Below are positions 47,401 through 59,999 of a DNA stretch of 64,000 nt, one piece after another. Under the pieces are notes generated by a model, which had not been told where the DNA came from, made no database searches, and saw only the letters and a list, made by a program, of their open reading frames with translations. Location of the stretch: positions 1,991,893 to 2,055,892 of the forward strand of contig NW_003101681.1 of the NCBI RefSeq assembly GCF_000003855.2, given 5' to 3'. Made by a program: the position numbers and the translations under genes. Origin of the DNA: Blastomyces gilchristii SLH14081 (lineage: Eukaryota > Ascomycota > Eurotiomycetes > Onygenales > Ajellomycetaceae). Position 1 is the first letter of the stretch. Each line of letters opens with the position of its first letter.

Positions 47401-49450
47401 TTGTTAAAAGACATCTAGATATTCATGATATTATTGAGAGAGTTTTGTATAAGAATCTGTTATTATAATGTGAGATAACTTTTCTAGAGTCTTTTTAATA
47501 TCAGTCAGACTAACAGAATAGATTGATACATGATTCTGCTATTAACAATTCTTTCAGTGACTTCTTTTTCTGAGCATTTCATAGGTGTTGACAGAGATCT
47601 GTGTCAGATTCATAGTCTTGTAAATGTCATCTGTGTGAATTCTATTATTGTTAGAGAATATCAAGCTTCTGTTTTAAGTATTCAATAATATGCCTTGTTC
47701 AGATAGCTAGACAAGTTCTAATATAAGATTATAATCAAGATTATCAACTTCATATGCATAGATATCTTCATATTAATGTTCTCTCATATCTATGATCAGC
47801 TTCATCATGTAATAAGTACAAATGTCTTTTAAATCATCAAATTCTGTGAGGAGTCAGAGTCTTGATAAGAGAATATACTGAAGATTATAATGTTTTATAA
47901 CTGAAGATTTTATCATTGTATAGTGACATAGACTGCTGTCTATCATGACTTTCATATTATACATGTTATCAATCATAGTAGATATAAGAATTGCATTCAT
48001 TGACATTTTCTTTTTAAATTATTATTATCTGATCTCTTCAAGCTTCTGTTTACAAATTTGAACAGGAGCTAATCTTTTCTCTGTTTTATTGAGATATTCT
48101 TGTAGTTATCTTCTGAATCTTTCTTCACTGCAATGTAGTTGATATGGACAGGCACTGATTCATTCTTTGAATGAGAAGACACTGATCTTTCTCTTGATTG
48201 AGAAGATGCCAGTCTTTCTCTTGAGTGTGAAGACACATAGATTAATCAGCAGTTGAAAGTGATGTGTTCTAATTAGTTACAGTTAATGCATACTTTATAT
48301 TAATGTTGATCAGTGACTTCTTCAGAAGTGATCTCAGGAATTTGAAAGCCTGTTTGAATGGTAAAGACTCTTGCTTATGTGTAAACATTTGAGTCTACTC
48401 AATTCATGGCATCTGCATCATTGTTATTCCTCAGCATGAGTGTATAAGTTACTGAAGTGTAATGTCTTCTATCACTGTTCTATATACTCTTGAGCTTGAT
48501 AAGACAGTTATTTATTGTTCAGAGCTGTGTGCAGAAGCCTTCATAAGTCTGGTCTTTATCTACACTTATAAGAGTCTGTAAGAGTTTGAAAGTTAATATC
48601 TTCTTAAGCATGCTAATCTTCATTTAATTCTTTCAAGATTGACTATCTGCTTCTAGAATCTTGATATTGAAGTCAGGAATGAATGTTATAAGAGAAGTGT
48701 TTCTCTGTCAGATGCTCTGTAATCAATCTAATACTTTCTGTTATATAGCAGTGTCTTGAAACAGAATATCAAGATATTTCATGATATTATCAGATGTTTA
48801 TAACACTGATTCACATACTTTCATTCATGAATAAAACTTCTATTTTGTGTGATCTTTCAATCATTCATTGATATATCAATCTTGATTAATTAATGAACTG
48901 ATGACATCTTCATCTACACTCAGTTTCATGAGCATTTTCATTCTCTATGATGAGTAGAGAGTGAGATCAGAAGTATTGAAATATGTGAGAGTATCTAAGT
49001 GTTCTTTCAGTGCTTTTGTATTCAATTCTGTAGATGTTGAAATTACATGAGTTAATTGTTGAATCTCTTTGTATTGATATTGTTGAGTTGCATGTATATC
49101 AGCTATTTATTGTTATTATAGTTTCAACATTACTCAGAGTCACTGTAGCACTGCATCTATACTTGTGTTTAAGAGTTCTCTCATATTATTGTTAGATATG
49201 ATTATATTGTTTATCAGATGTATGATATCTGTGAAATCTGAAGAAGTGTAATTATATGAATATCTCATATATCTGAGTATCAGAACTCTCAGGTCTTTCA
49301 CTGACATTCTCTTTTATAAGATCTTATTGCAGAGTCAGAATAACTGATGAGCAAGCTTCTATCTGAGAACTCAGTGTTCAGTTAACTGTTTGACTGTTTC
49401 TCTATTTCTTACACATTGTTACACATTCAGATATCTCTTGATAAATAATT
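44500..49450 (-). pseudogene. Mutated gag-pol of B1
   Basis: Read on the minus strand, gag ends with a CX2CX4HX4C zinc knuckle at 48,290-48,249 (one X now a TAA). Downstream, RT shows YLDN at 46,854-46,843 in place of YLDD, followed by KCDFKVKSTKYLGFIIE. RNase H follows (46,450-46,000; [14 protein letters not shown]), then the integrase region towards 44,700. There are many TGA/TAA/TAG stops. The element is defective. Confidence 0.82.
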
Positions 49451-49517
49451 GTTTCTAATGAGAAGATAATACATGAATAATTGTTTTCTAATAAGAAGAT
49501 GATGAACATTTTTCTAG

Positions 49518-49825
49518 TGTAAGAGGTCTACACTGAATAGATCAGTATAATATTGATAGGTCTTATATAACAAAGAGAAAAACATTAAAGAAGGAAAAGA
49601 AAGAGAAAGTATAGAAATCAGTGATCAGAGTGAATATTTATACACATATATGATAATATACACAGTGAAGCTTCAGGGTGGAAGAATCTATACATGTTCA
49701 TAGCGGCTGAGAATCGGCGATTGAGAATGGCCAAGAATCGGGGCATATGTGTTTGATAGTGGAACAGAAGAATCTATGAAGTGTAACAGAATAGTCTATA
49801 TAATTGATCAGGCGTAGCCCGCCAC
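49518..49825 (-). repeat. 5' LTR of B1
   Basis: 308 bp. Its outer half (49,670-49,825) keeps GCGGC, CGGCG and GTAGCCCGCC, while the inner half is AT-rich like the rest of the element. Confidence 0.88.
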
Positions 49826-50099
49826 AAGTCAACTATTATACATTTATTAATTTCAGATATGTAAAATCAGAAAATTTCAGCTCAGAATATAAAAACTCTT
49901 TATAAATTACAGTATTTTAACACCTTCTGATACTTTGAAATTATTTAGAAATATTATAACAAAAGAAAAGAGAACAAAGTCTTAAAGATAGATATATTAA
50001 ATAAGTAGATGAAAAAGAACAGAAAAGAAAAAGTAAAATAAAGAGAGATTATAATAAAATAAAAATATTAAAAGATAGTATATAGCTGTTTTAACAGAC

Positions 50100-50480
50100 T
50101 ATATCTAATCAATTTTCATCTCTTCATATTCAGACATTTCTGAATTCAGTTATTTTCTTATAGCTGCTTAAGTTTCTGATAGAAAGTCTATTAAGTATTT
50201 AATTTCTGTCTCAGTTAAGAATAAGAATCTTATATTTAATTAATTTAAATTATACTTCTCTTTCAACCTGACTCTGAAACTATTGTATAATACACAATGT
50301 ATTATAATATACTCAGAATTTTCATTTGTATTACAGAATAAGCATTCTGTTGAATCAAATCTATTATTAAATCTTTGTATATAAGATTTGAAATAATCAT
50401 GTTCTAGTTTCAGCTGAATTATAGATGAGAATATTTTCTTTTTACATTTAATTAAACAAGATTTTCACTTAGATTTTATT
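50100..50480 (-). pseudogene. Fragment of a non-LTR (LINE) retrotransposon, 3' end of pol
   Basis: On the minus strand a broken frame reads STECLFCNTNENSEYIIIHC, the CX2C...E...HX(n)C pattern that ends many fungal Tad/I-type LINE polymerases. More hydrophobic and charged sequence with TGA and TAA stops follows. Only this segment is recognisable between elements B1 and B2. The assignment rests on the Cys/His spacing alone. Confidence 0.42.
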
Positions 50481-50493
50481 TCAAATTGTGATG

Positions 50494-50659
50494 TGTGATT
50501 CAAAGATTGCTTAAGTCAGTGTATGATTACAGGCATACACTGGCTTCTTATATACATTATCTAAATTAATTAGTGGCTGCTATGGCCTCTTTACATTCAT
50601 AAGCAAGTTCAGAAGCGGCTGTGTTATTATCTGACAGTTATATATTCTTTCAAATTACA
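50494..50659 (-). repeat. 3' LTR of A2
   Basis: 166 bp, strongly mutated: the A1 stretch CGCGGCCGCTTCCG reads as GCGGCTGTG-type sequence on the opposite strand here. Confidence 0.88.
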
Positions 50660-51192
50660 TTCTTTCTTATCAGATTCAGTCACACTCATGTGATCATAAT
50701 ATACACTCTAGCTTCATACAGATTAGCATATTACTAGTGTTCATAATCATGTAATCTATCTCTGATTCAGCTAGTATCTTATATACACTCTCACAAAGAA
50801 ACTTTCACTATATTATATTACTTATTTACTCACTTTTCTCATTCTTCAATCATCTTCTCTCTCATTGTCATTATTAAATGTCACTATCTCATTCAAGATT
50901 TCTGCTTCTTCTTCTGTTCAACATCTTCTATCTGTTATTTATCTATTACATTGTATGTGTTTCTGATAATGACTCTCTGTTTTCATAACAAGTGTTCTTG
51001 TAGTGCTTATACTGAGCAGTTTATTAACAGTAAGTGTAATACATTGTGAAACATGATTAGAACTTGTTTTTCTTCTAACAATTATCAGAATAAACTATTA
51101 TAAATGACATATCTTCTTTATCTTCTTATATGTCTCTGACTCTCTTTTCTTCAGCAGACATTTAATCATGTTTTTCTAATCATGTTTTCTGA

Positions 51193-52367
51193 TTGTTTTG
51201 TATAACTGCAGATACTGATATATTTGTTTTAATTTGTATAGAATCTTCATGTGTTGACAGATCTGCATTCACTAATAATTATGATCTCAATGTTGAATTA
51301 TTAATTGAGAACTTGAAGAATATAATAATGAAGAAATTATCTGTATTATATATGACTGAGTCTCTCACATTCTCTTCTACCTCTTCTGCTACTTCTTTCT
51401 CTGCTGCTTTCTTCTCTGTTTCTTTCTCTATCACTCTCTCTTAATCTTCTACACTTGTCCCTGTGTCTGGTTCTCTCGCTCTCACTATCTCTGTTCTTAT
51501 AACCTCTACTCTCACTACTTCTGCTTCTGCCGCTGTCTTTATTACTAGCTCTCTCTGTTTCAAGAAAATATTATATAGACTCAGTGAATTACATTTCTCA
51601 GTATATATACTCTTACTCTTCTTATCAACTTCTAAAATAATTTATTATATAAAGACTGTGTATAATACAATTATCTGAAGCTCAGTCACAGACACTGATT
51701 ATTATATTCATTTTAAATATTCATGATAAGATAATTATTCATTCATATCAGAGAATCACTCTCTCTCTTAATAGTATTAAGATTATAAGTCTTTTTCTTT
51801 TTCATCTTTTTCTTCTGATACTGATTTTTCTATTCTTAGAGAAAATTATTATAAGTTTTATTATGTACAAAGTTATAATATTCACAGATATTAAGAAACT
51901 TTTTATAACTGTTAAATTCAATATTGCAGATATATCTACTCTGATGAATATCTTCAGAATGATTAACTTATATCAGTCTATTCTCTGATATTTATCATCT
52001 GACTTCATAGTGCAGATGAAGAATATTTATGTTTTCAGAAATGAAAATATAAATATTGTACTCTTTTACACTTATAGATATGAGACTTATACACTCTGTC
52101 TGAGATGTTATTATGAGAATGAGCTGTTCATATACTGTATTCTACTTTCTGTATTTCTCTGTATCTCTCTCTCTCTTTCTGAGAAGCCTCATGCATGTTG
52201 TAATTATATGTATAACTCTAAGATCAGCAGGTGTTCATTCAGTAACTGTTCTCATCTCTGATTTTACAGTTTTCATATACTAATAATGATTCTTAGTTGC
52301 TTCAGTGTCAGAGATCATTCTAATTGAAGATAATTACATTACTGAGACTACTTTCTCTTATTTTTAA
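51193..52367 (+). pseudogene. Antisense Cys-rich gene of A2 (mutated copy)
   Basis: This region is opposite to A2 pol. A Ser/Thr/Ala-rich frame at 51,193-51,678 (one internal TAA) has no counterpart in A1, which is shorter here. A splice acceptor (CTGATTTTTCTATTCTTAG) ends at 51,839. The Cys-rich frame at 52,010-52,241 (YETYTLCLRCYYENEL, HACCNYMYNSKISRCSF) is followed by the 55-nt intron 52,242-52,296 and exon 2 to 52,367, in the same frame as in A1. A TGA occurs at the same place as in A1. A further frame, 52,398-52,721, matches 41,974-42,258 of A1. Confidence 0.55.
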
Positions 52368-53499
52368 GCTTCTCTCATCACTTTCTCTCTCTTCTCTGTG
52401 AAGAAGATTATACATACACTGAGTTATAAGTGTTTAGCTCTGAGTGACTTCTGCTGTCATTTATTCAGTTCTGCATTTTCTTCTTCTTTTATTTCTTTTA
52501 TCTTCACTCTCTCTGTTCTGGCTTCTGATTCTACAAGTTCTATGCTCTTCTTCAATTTTTCTACACATATGTATACACATTTCTATATTGACATTTCAGT
52601 CAATCTTGCTATAAATGACATTAATGTTATACATAGAGTGATAGAGAAATCAGAGATATATGTGATATTGTTACAAGAGCAGCTTACAGCTCTCAAATTT
52701 CTTACAGATCTCAAGTTTTAAGATTTTCTTTATTTTTAACATTTTTCAGATGATGTGATGTTGAAAATAGATTAAATATGTGATATATAAAAATGAATAA
52801 GATGTGTATAATAATATTTATCTTTTATAACTAACTTCTACAGTTGATAATTAATTCATTATTTCTTCTCTTTTCTTACACTTTTTCTTTATCTGCTAGT
52901 CACTACTCTTATATAATCTCTATATAATACAGCATTCAGTGACTAGGTTCAGCAGCTTTTATCTTTTATAATTCTATCTTATACATTATACTGTCTCTCT
53001 TCATCTGCTTAAATCACTACAGTGAACAGCTTATTAAAACTAATCTCATCTGATCTCTGAGTGTTCTCAGAGATTGAGATAACTTGATCTCATATATTCA
53101 TGAATGTTTCAGATGATTCATTCTCTGTAATCTCTGTGATTGAACTGATATAAACAGTTAAATTCAACTCTGAATCTCTTTTTCTTCTATAATCTGACTC
53201 ATGTATAAGTCTGCTACTTTGAGACTGCTCTTTATCATGTTATATCTACTATCTGTAGCATGTTATCATACAATCAGCTACAGTCTTATCACTTATTAAA
53301 GTATAATGTTTGTCTGATTTCTTCATTTCTTTTTATTCTTTTCTTATAATTATGAAGAGATCAGAATAAGTAAGATCATTTAATTTATAAGCATCTATGA
53401 TTTCTCTTACTTCATGAGATTTTTTAATTATAAGTTTCTTCTTTTTTAACACTGATAATAGTACTGTGAATAATTATAATCTGCTCAGGTCTTGCATCT

Positions 53500-56400
53500 T
53501 CATCTTCATAAGATATGAATCATTTATTAAGTTATATAAGATCTGTTTCTCTGATTCCTTCAATGTGTAAGTTCTCAGAGAATATGATTTAAGTATTTTA
53601 TATAGCTCAAATCATCTAGATTGAAACTTCTCAGAACTCTCATTGTATATGAGAACTTATATTCTCATCTTGAGACTTAATTTCTTAACTAGTGAGTCTT
53701 ATATTCTTTTTGATTGAATTGCTCAGTTCAGGAGTAACTTATTAACTTTTATATATGCATGACTGATCTCTTTCAATCTTGATTTCATGTCTGTAACTGC
53801 TGTGTCTACAACTGTTGCATCTGCAACTATTGTTTCTGCTGTGTCTGCAACTGATGCATCTGCAACTGCTGTTCTCTCTCTCATCTTTTCTGAAGCATTC
53901 TCCGGGATGCGCGGATGCAATTCATACAACAGATAGAATGATAAATGCTTGAAAACTGCATGCTGTTGAATCTGCATGGCTAATAGCATCTGTCTGAGAT
54001 ATTCATCTCATAGTCTCATAGACTTACTCACTAGATATTTCATCAGTATGTTATTCAAGATTTTATTCAAGTATTTCATCTTTCTGTTTATCTACAGATG
54101 ATATAGTGTTGTTCTACAATGTCTTATCTATAACTGACTTATGAAATGTCTTACTGCTTCTTCTACAAGGTTCACATCATTATCAGTTAGAATCTTATAC
54201 AGTATTTCATACTTAATATAGATTTTATTATATAGAAACTTTATTATTATCTTCTCTATCATCTCTGAAACTGCTTTTATAACTGATCAGTCAGTAGTAT
54301 AATCAATAGCAGTGATTATTTATTAATTTTCATTTGATATTCACAGTAATATATATATGAGATTTATTTCTTATTGTTTAAACAGTTGTATTATACACTT
54401 TATCTGATATTACACTTTCTTACATTTTAACTCTTTCTTAGATTCTTTCACAATCTGATAATTCAGGCACTTGTAAGTATATATCTAAATATTCTTAATC
54501 ATACTTGGTCAGTACACTCTTGATTCAAGTATACTTATGAGTTCAGAACTTTCTAAGTGACTGAATTTCTTATACATGTGAGTTATTGAGTTATGTCTAA
54601 ATAAATATTCTAGATAGAGAGTTTCTGCATATTCTAAATTACAGTAAAGCATAATATTATTTTTCAATTTCCTTAGTTTAAAGTTTAGAAGCATCTCTTC
54701 TATTACTTTTATAAGATACTTATCATCTGATATCTTACTATTCTTTAAGTAAGAGATTATTACATTCACTCATTCTGATTTCTTACATTCTCTTAGTATG
54801 TTTAATACAAACTTTTCTTATATCTGATTCACAGAACTCTCACTCATGAAATCAGGTCTGTAACTAATTACATCAGATATCACAGTATTTAATTTCTTTC
54901 AGTATTTAATATGTAGATTATACACTTGAAACTCTGAGAGTTAATATACTAAGTATTTGAAAGATTTTATTATTAATTATAGATAGATAAGACTTTCATA
55001 ATCTATAATCACTGTTATTGTATATCTGTTGTTAATATATCTATGTTACAATGTCAGTATGTGCTTGATCACTAGCAATTTCTTTTCATACACTGAGTAA
55101 TTGAGCTCAGTATCTGATAGTTTTCTATCATTCTATATTATCAGATGCAGCTTGTCATTCTTACTCATCTGTAGAAGAGTGTCTCTGATAGCTCATTCAA
55201 ATACATTTATCTTGATATAGAAAGATTTATCACAATCTGATTAAATAAATACTGAGAATGTTATTATATATTCTCTCAGTGTGAGAAAAGTCTCTTTATA
55301 TATAGTATTTCAGATAATTGAATAAAACTTCTTCTTTTACAGATTTGTATCTGTTTCTCTTAAGAGATCTAAGAGTGATATAGATATTTATGTGAAATTC
55401 TTGATAAATCTGCAGTAATATGAGATTAACTCAAGAAACTATTATATATAATGTATATTTCTCAGCTGTGACTAATTCACTATGATATTTAATTTCTCTG
55501 AGATGAGATATATAGAATTATCACTTACTATATATTCTATAAACTTTAACTCTTTCATTTCAAATACATACTTTATTGATTTGATATAGAGCTTATACTC
55601 TGTCAGAGTTATAAGCACTTTATTAAGATACTTCAGATATTCATTGTATGAGGTTGAAAAGACTAGAATGTTATCAAGATATATAAGATATGAGGTTTCA
55701 TTTTGTTTATAAAGAATCATATTCATCATTATTTAGAAGATGATAAGTGCATTTATCAGACTGAATAGTATTATCAGAAATTTAAACTTCTCTTATTATT
55801 TATTAAATGCAGTTCATGAAACTGACAGTTTATCTACACAGATCTATCAGTATTCTGAGAGAAGATTGATCTTTGATAGATATTAAGCATTTTCAATTAT
55901 ATTCAACTATTATTGAATTCATAATAGTGAATATTCATTCTTGATTATAAGCTTATTAAGTGCTTAATAATTGATACACATCTGTCACTTCTCATCTGTC
56001 TTTTTTATGAATAGAACTGAAAAGCCTCACACACTTGATAAGAATTATATAAGATTATATTCTAGAAGGTCTGTGATCTGATACTTCTATTCTTTAAGAT
56101 GTGTTTGTGACAGAGAGTACACATTCTGATTAACTAGTTTCATATTCTCTGTATCAATCTCATATATAAATTCTCATTCTGGCAGTAATTCTGATAAAAG
56201 ATCTGTTCAGAAGATCTTCTCATACTTCTTCAGAAGCTTCTTCATATGCTTATTCTTCTATATATTCTTTATCTTAGTTTTCTTCACTTTTAGATTCTGT
56301 ATGATATACAGAATACTTTCAGATAAGATCTTGTAAATTATTCTCTTTACTTATTAGTGTATAAGCAGATTTAATTCTTCTATATCAGAGATGTGAAATG

Positions 56401-58200
56401 TTCTTCTCATATCAGTTAATAGAATTATATGAACTGTTTTCTTTCTATCAGTTAACTGTATATAACATGTATATCATTGAATCTGTGAATTAAATCTTTG
56501 AAATTAATTAAGTCTGAGAATAAGATTATATTTCATATTCTGCAGCTCTCACACTTAAATGTAGTAAGATCATTCTTTAAAGTATAAGAGAACTCTTACT
56601 CTTACAGATAATATTAAATATCAGTTATCAGATAATCTTATACATTAGAGATTCTTAACTCAGTAAACTTCTTTCAGTCTTCAGATTATATAATTATCAA
56701 TATATTATATAGAAGCTTCTGTATCTGCTAACACTTTTACAGCTATCTCTTAATTCTTATTCAAGTGTCTCTTATACATTAATATTTCAGATCTCAAGGC
56801 ATTGAGATGAGTATTTACTTTATTATTCTCACTCATATCTCATTCAGAAGTCTGCTTTCTCTTGATATTTATAGAATTCAGAGAATCATTTAACACAGAC
56901 ATCTCTTTCACTTTAAAGACTTTTTATAGAATATTAGTAAGTATCTTCAAGCTCACTGATTCTGTTAGTTTTTTAACTCTCTTACTTTTCTTAACTGTAT
57001 ACACTGTGTGTAATCTTTTATATCATGATTTTGATATCTGCAGTTAAAGCAAGCTTAATACTTATAATATCAAGATTTTCACTCAGAGAATCTCTTTTTC
57101 AGAAGATTCAGTGCTTTAGTAATAATATTTAAATCTAGATTCATTGTATTCAGATATGTGACTTATGTTATAAAAGTCTGATTACTCATTCTCTGCTGAG
57201 ATATACTCAATTACAGTATTTTCTGTTATAATTGACTCACTTGTTTCTATATAATAAGAATATTGTATGCTTCTTTTACTATATCTGATTATAAGATTAA
57301 GCATTTTCATTCTACTCTTAACTCAGATATAAGATCATGAATGAAGATCTATAAATAGAAAGATGTTAAAAGCTCTTCATTCAATGTGAGATAGTATAAA
57401 CTGAAGTGTGTAAAGTATAATGTAAGATTACTCACTTATTTACACTTAGTGAAGTATTTATAACACTTATCTTATATATTCACTTTCTTAAAGTTATATA
57501 AGATTCATTTGAAAAACTCATTTCATATTTATAAGAATGAATATTATTTCAGATCTGTAAGATTTATCTTTTTATTAGTTATTTATAATGACTTCACTTT
57601 TTCATATAGAAATATAACAGATTTTAAAACTTGTTGAAATTTTATTAACTATCTATCTGTAAGTTTATATTCAATCTGATAATATAATTGCATCTGACTT
57701 AGTCAGCTGATTACAGCATCATTTTTTCAGTTATTATTAAAGCTTAATAGCTTTAGTAGATCTCTTAGTTTAATGTATTTCATATTCAGATTCTCATTCT
57801 GTGCAGTAGTCTCTGATGATGTGTATACTTCTGAAGAGATTATGAATAATTGTGATGAGATCTTCAGATTCAGTGTAGTTATCTATCTGTGTAAATATTC
57901 AATCTCTTACTACAGATCTAAGATCTGATTTTCTCTATTCTTATTAATGATGATGATTGTATTAGTGAAACTTTTTATAGTGAATGCTTGATCTGCAGTG
58001 AATATTAATTATTGTTTAGCTTCTATCTTGATCTGTCACTGTGTACACAAGGCCTTGATTTTATTTAGAATTCTTGTACATGTACAGAGCTTCAATTTCA
58101 GTTCAGTGATTTCAGCTGCTTTTCTTACTGCTTTAAGTAAATTCTCTGAGAGATTCTGTATATCTTCTGATTCAGATAGCAGAGAAGAGTGTTGTTTATA
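53500..58200 (-). pseudogene. Mutated gag-pol of A2
   Basis: Minus-strand matches to A1 run through gag, protease, RT (YLDNILVFS within 55,729-55,472), integrase and the ELHPRIPENASEKMRE segment at about 53,930-53,880. Stops are frequent. Directly after that segment A2 has an in-frame tandem repeat that A1 lacks. RT keeps one of two active-site Asp residues. Confidence 0.82.
53791..53872 (-). repeat. In-frame 15-bp tandem repeat in A2 pol
   Basis: Several units of about 15 bp (GATGCATCTGCAACT type on the plus strand) encode repeated VADA/VADT residues on the minus strand. The matching place in A1 has one shortened unit (TIVTDM). The reading frame is kept. Confidence 0.75.
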
Positions 58201-58620
58201 TTAACTAGAGAAGATATTCATTTCAGTGATTTCTCATTAATTGTATAATATCTATTATTATATCACTATATTATTATATAATTTCTGTTATTATTATACA
58301 ACTCTGATAATAACTACTCTCTTTCTTTTTATTCTTCTTTTGAATAGAGAGTGAACTTCTTTAAATCTGGTTTATTACTCTCATTCTCTTTCTCACATCT
58401 TATTCATTCACATACATGATATTCATCTGAGTGTGAAGTTTTTCTTCAATAAGTGAAGTAGTATCAATCAGATGCTCTTTCACTCACTACTCTTTATACA
58501 CTATCTTTTGAGATATTTTAGAATCACACTGACATGATAACTATAAATCATTTTATAGATGAAATTATCATACTCTGAAGAAGTCTGTGCTTCTCATCAG
58601 TTTTTAGACATGCTATCAGA

Positions 58621-58786
58621 TATGATTCAAAGGTTGCTTAAGCTAGTGTATAATTACAGATGTACACCGGCTTCTTATATACATTATCTAAATTAATTAG
58701 TGGCCGCTATGGCCTCTTTACATTCATAAGCAAGTTCGGAAGCGGCCGCGTTATTATCCGACGGTCGTACGTTCTTCCGAACCACA
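58621..58786 (-). repeat. 5' LTR of A2
   Basis: 166 bp. Its outer half (58,700-58,786) keeps GCGGCCGCG and CGACGGTCGTACG, whereas the inner half is mutated. Confidence 0.9.
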
Positions 58787-59999
58787 GACAGGCTGCGCCC
58801 GATCAATTATATAGACTATTTCATTACACTTCATAGATTCCGCTGAAAGCTTCAATTCTTAGTCACTGATTCTCAGTTAAAAAACCTATGAAATTTCTAT
58901 TCTTCCGCTCTAAAGCTTCACTGCATATGTGTATAAATATTCACTTTAATTACTGATTCTCACACTTTCTCTTTTTTCCTTCTCTAACATTTTTCACTTT
59001 GTTATATAAGATCTATATATATTATACTGATCTATTCAATATAGACCTCTTATACTTGAAAAATGTTTATTATCTTCTTATTAGAAATAATTATTCATAT
59101 TCATTATCTTCTTATTAGAAATAATTACTTATTAAGAAGATATCTGAATATATAACAATGTATAAGAAATAGAAAAATAAATAATTAATTAAGCAGACAC
59201 TGAGTCTTTAAATAGAAGCTTACTTATCAGTCACTCTGACTCTGTAACAAGATCTTATGAAGAGAGTAAAAGAATATCAGTGAAAGACTTAAGAGTTCTG
59301 ATATTTTAGATATATAAGATATTCATACAATTATACTTTCAATTTCAAAGAACTTTTAAATGCAGATATTATATATCTGATGAATAATATAATTATGTCT
59401 AAGAAAAATATAAGAGAACTCTGAAATATAAGTATAGATACAGTATTACAGTGACTCTGAGTAATATTAAAATTACAATAATAATAGATAGCTGATATAT
59501 ATGCAACTTAATAATATTAATATAAGAAAATTCAATAATTATTTTAACTAGAAATCTCTGTATAAGTAATTTCAACACTGACTGAATCAGATATAAATAT
59601 GTAAGTATTAAAGAAATATCTAGATACTTTTACATATTTTAATACTTCTGATCTCACTCTCTATTTATCATGAAGATTGAAAATACTTATAAAACTAAGT
59701 GTAGATAAAGATGTTATCACTTCATTAACTAATCAAGATTAATACATTAATGATTAATTGAAAGATTATATAAGATACAAGTTTCTGTAAGAAATCCCGC
59801 TCCTCGCGAATTCTTTATCTCTATTTCTATCTCTTATGTAATCAATAGAGTTAGCGGCCCTTGGCTACACACAACTATATAGACTGAAGTTCATGAATAC
59901 TATTCATAACTCAGCTTGAATACTATTATATATTTGATCTCTACATTTTATCTTTCTATCATGAATACTTCTAATAGTTAATAGTATATATTATGTCAA

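Larger units (their letters stand above)
44080..49825 (-). mobile_element. Gypsy-type LTR retrotransposon B1 (family B), minus strand
   Basis: The 5.75-kb element has LTRs of 309 bp (44,080-44,388) and 308 bp (49,518-49,825). Target duplication is AGTC (44,076-44,079 and 49,826-49,829). Orientation is set by a minus-strand zinc knuckle and RT, and by a purine tract (GAAAGAGAGAGAC on the minus strand) next to the 44-kb LTR, which is therefore the 3' LTR. The LTRs are unrelated to those of family A. Confidence 0.9.
50494..58786 (-). mobile_element. Gypsy-type LTR retrotransposon A2 (family A), minus strand
   Basis: The 8.3-kb element has two 166-bp LTRs that lack about 15 bases present in A1. 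It is colinear with A1 but inverted, and about 0.6 kb longer, largely in the antisense-gene region. The flanks GATG (50,490-50,493) and GACA (58,787-58,790) are an imperfect 4-bp target duplication. It inserted into the 5' LTR of B2. It is more uniformly mutated than A1. Confidence 0.88.
50487..59785 (+). mobile_element. Gypsy family B element B2, plus strand, split by A2 and truncated by a third gypsy element
   Basis: Its 5' LTR starts at 50,487 (TGTGATG), is interrupted seven bases in by A2, and resumes at 58,787 (GACAGGCTGCGCCCGATC) to end at 59,054. The following 59,055-59,785 matches, inverted, the gag region of B1 just inside its 5' LTR (49,517 downwards). At 59,785 it is interrupted by another LTR element. 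The remainder is not in the window. Confidence 0.78.

Noticed and set aside
50494..50659. A2 LTRs as solo LTRs
   Set aside because: Both LTRs have equal length, correct orientation and a colinear internal region between them, so A2 is one element.
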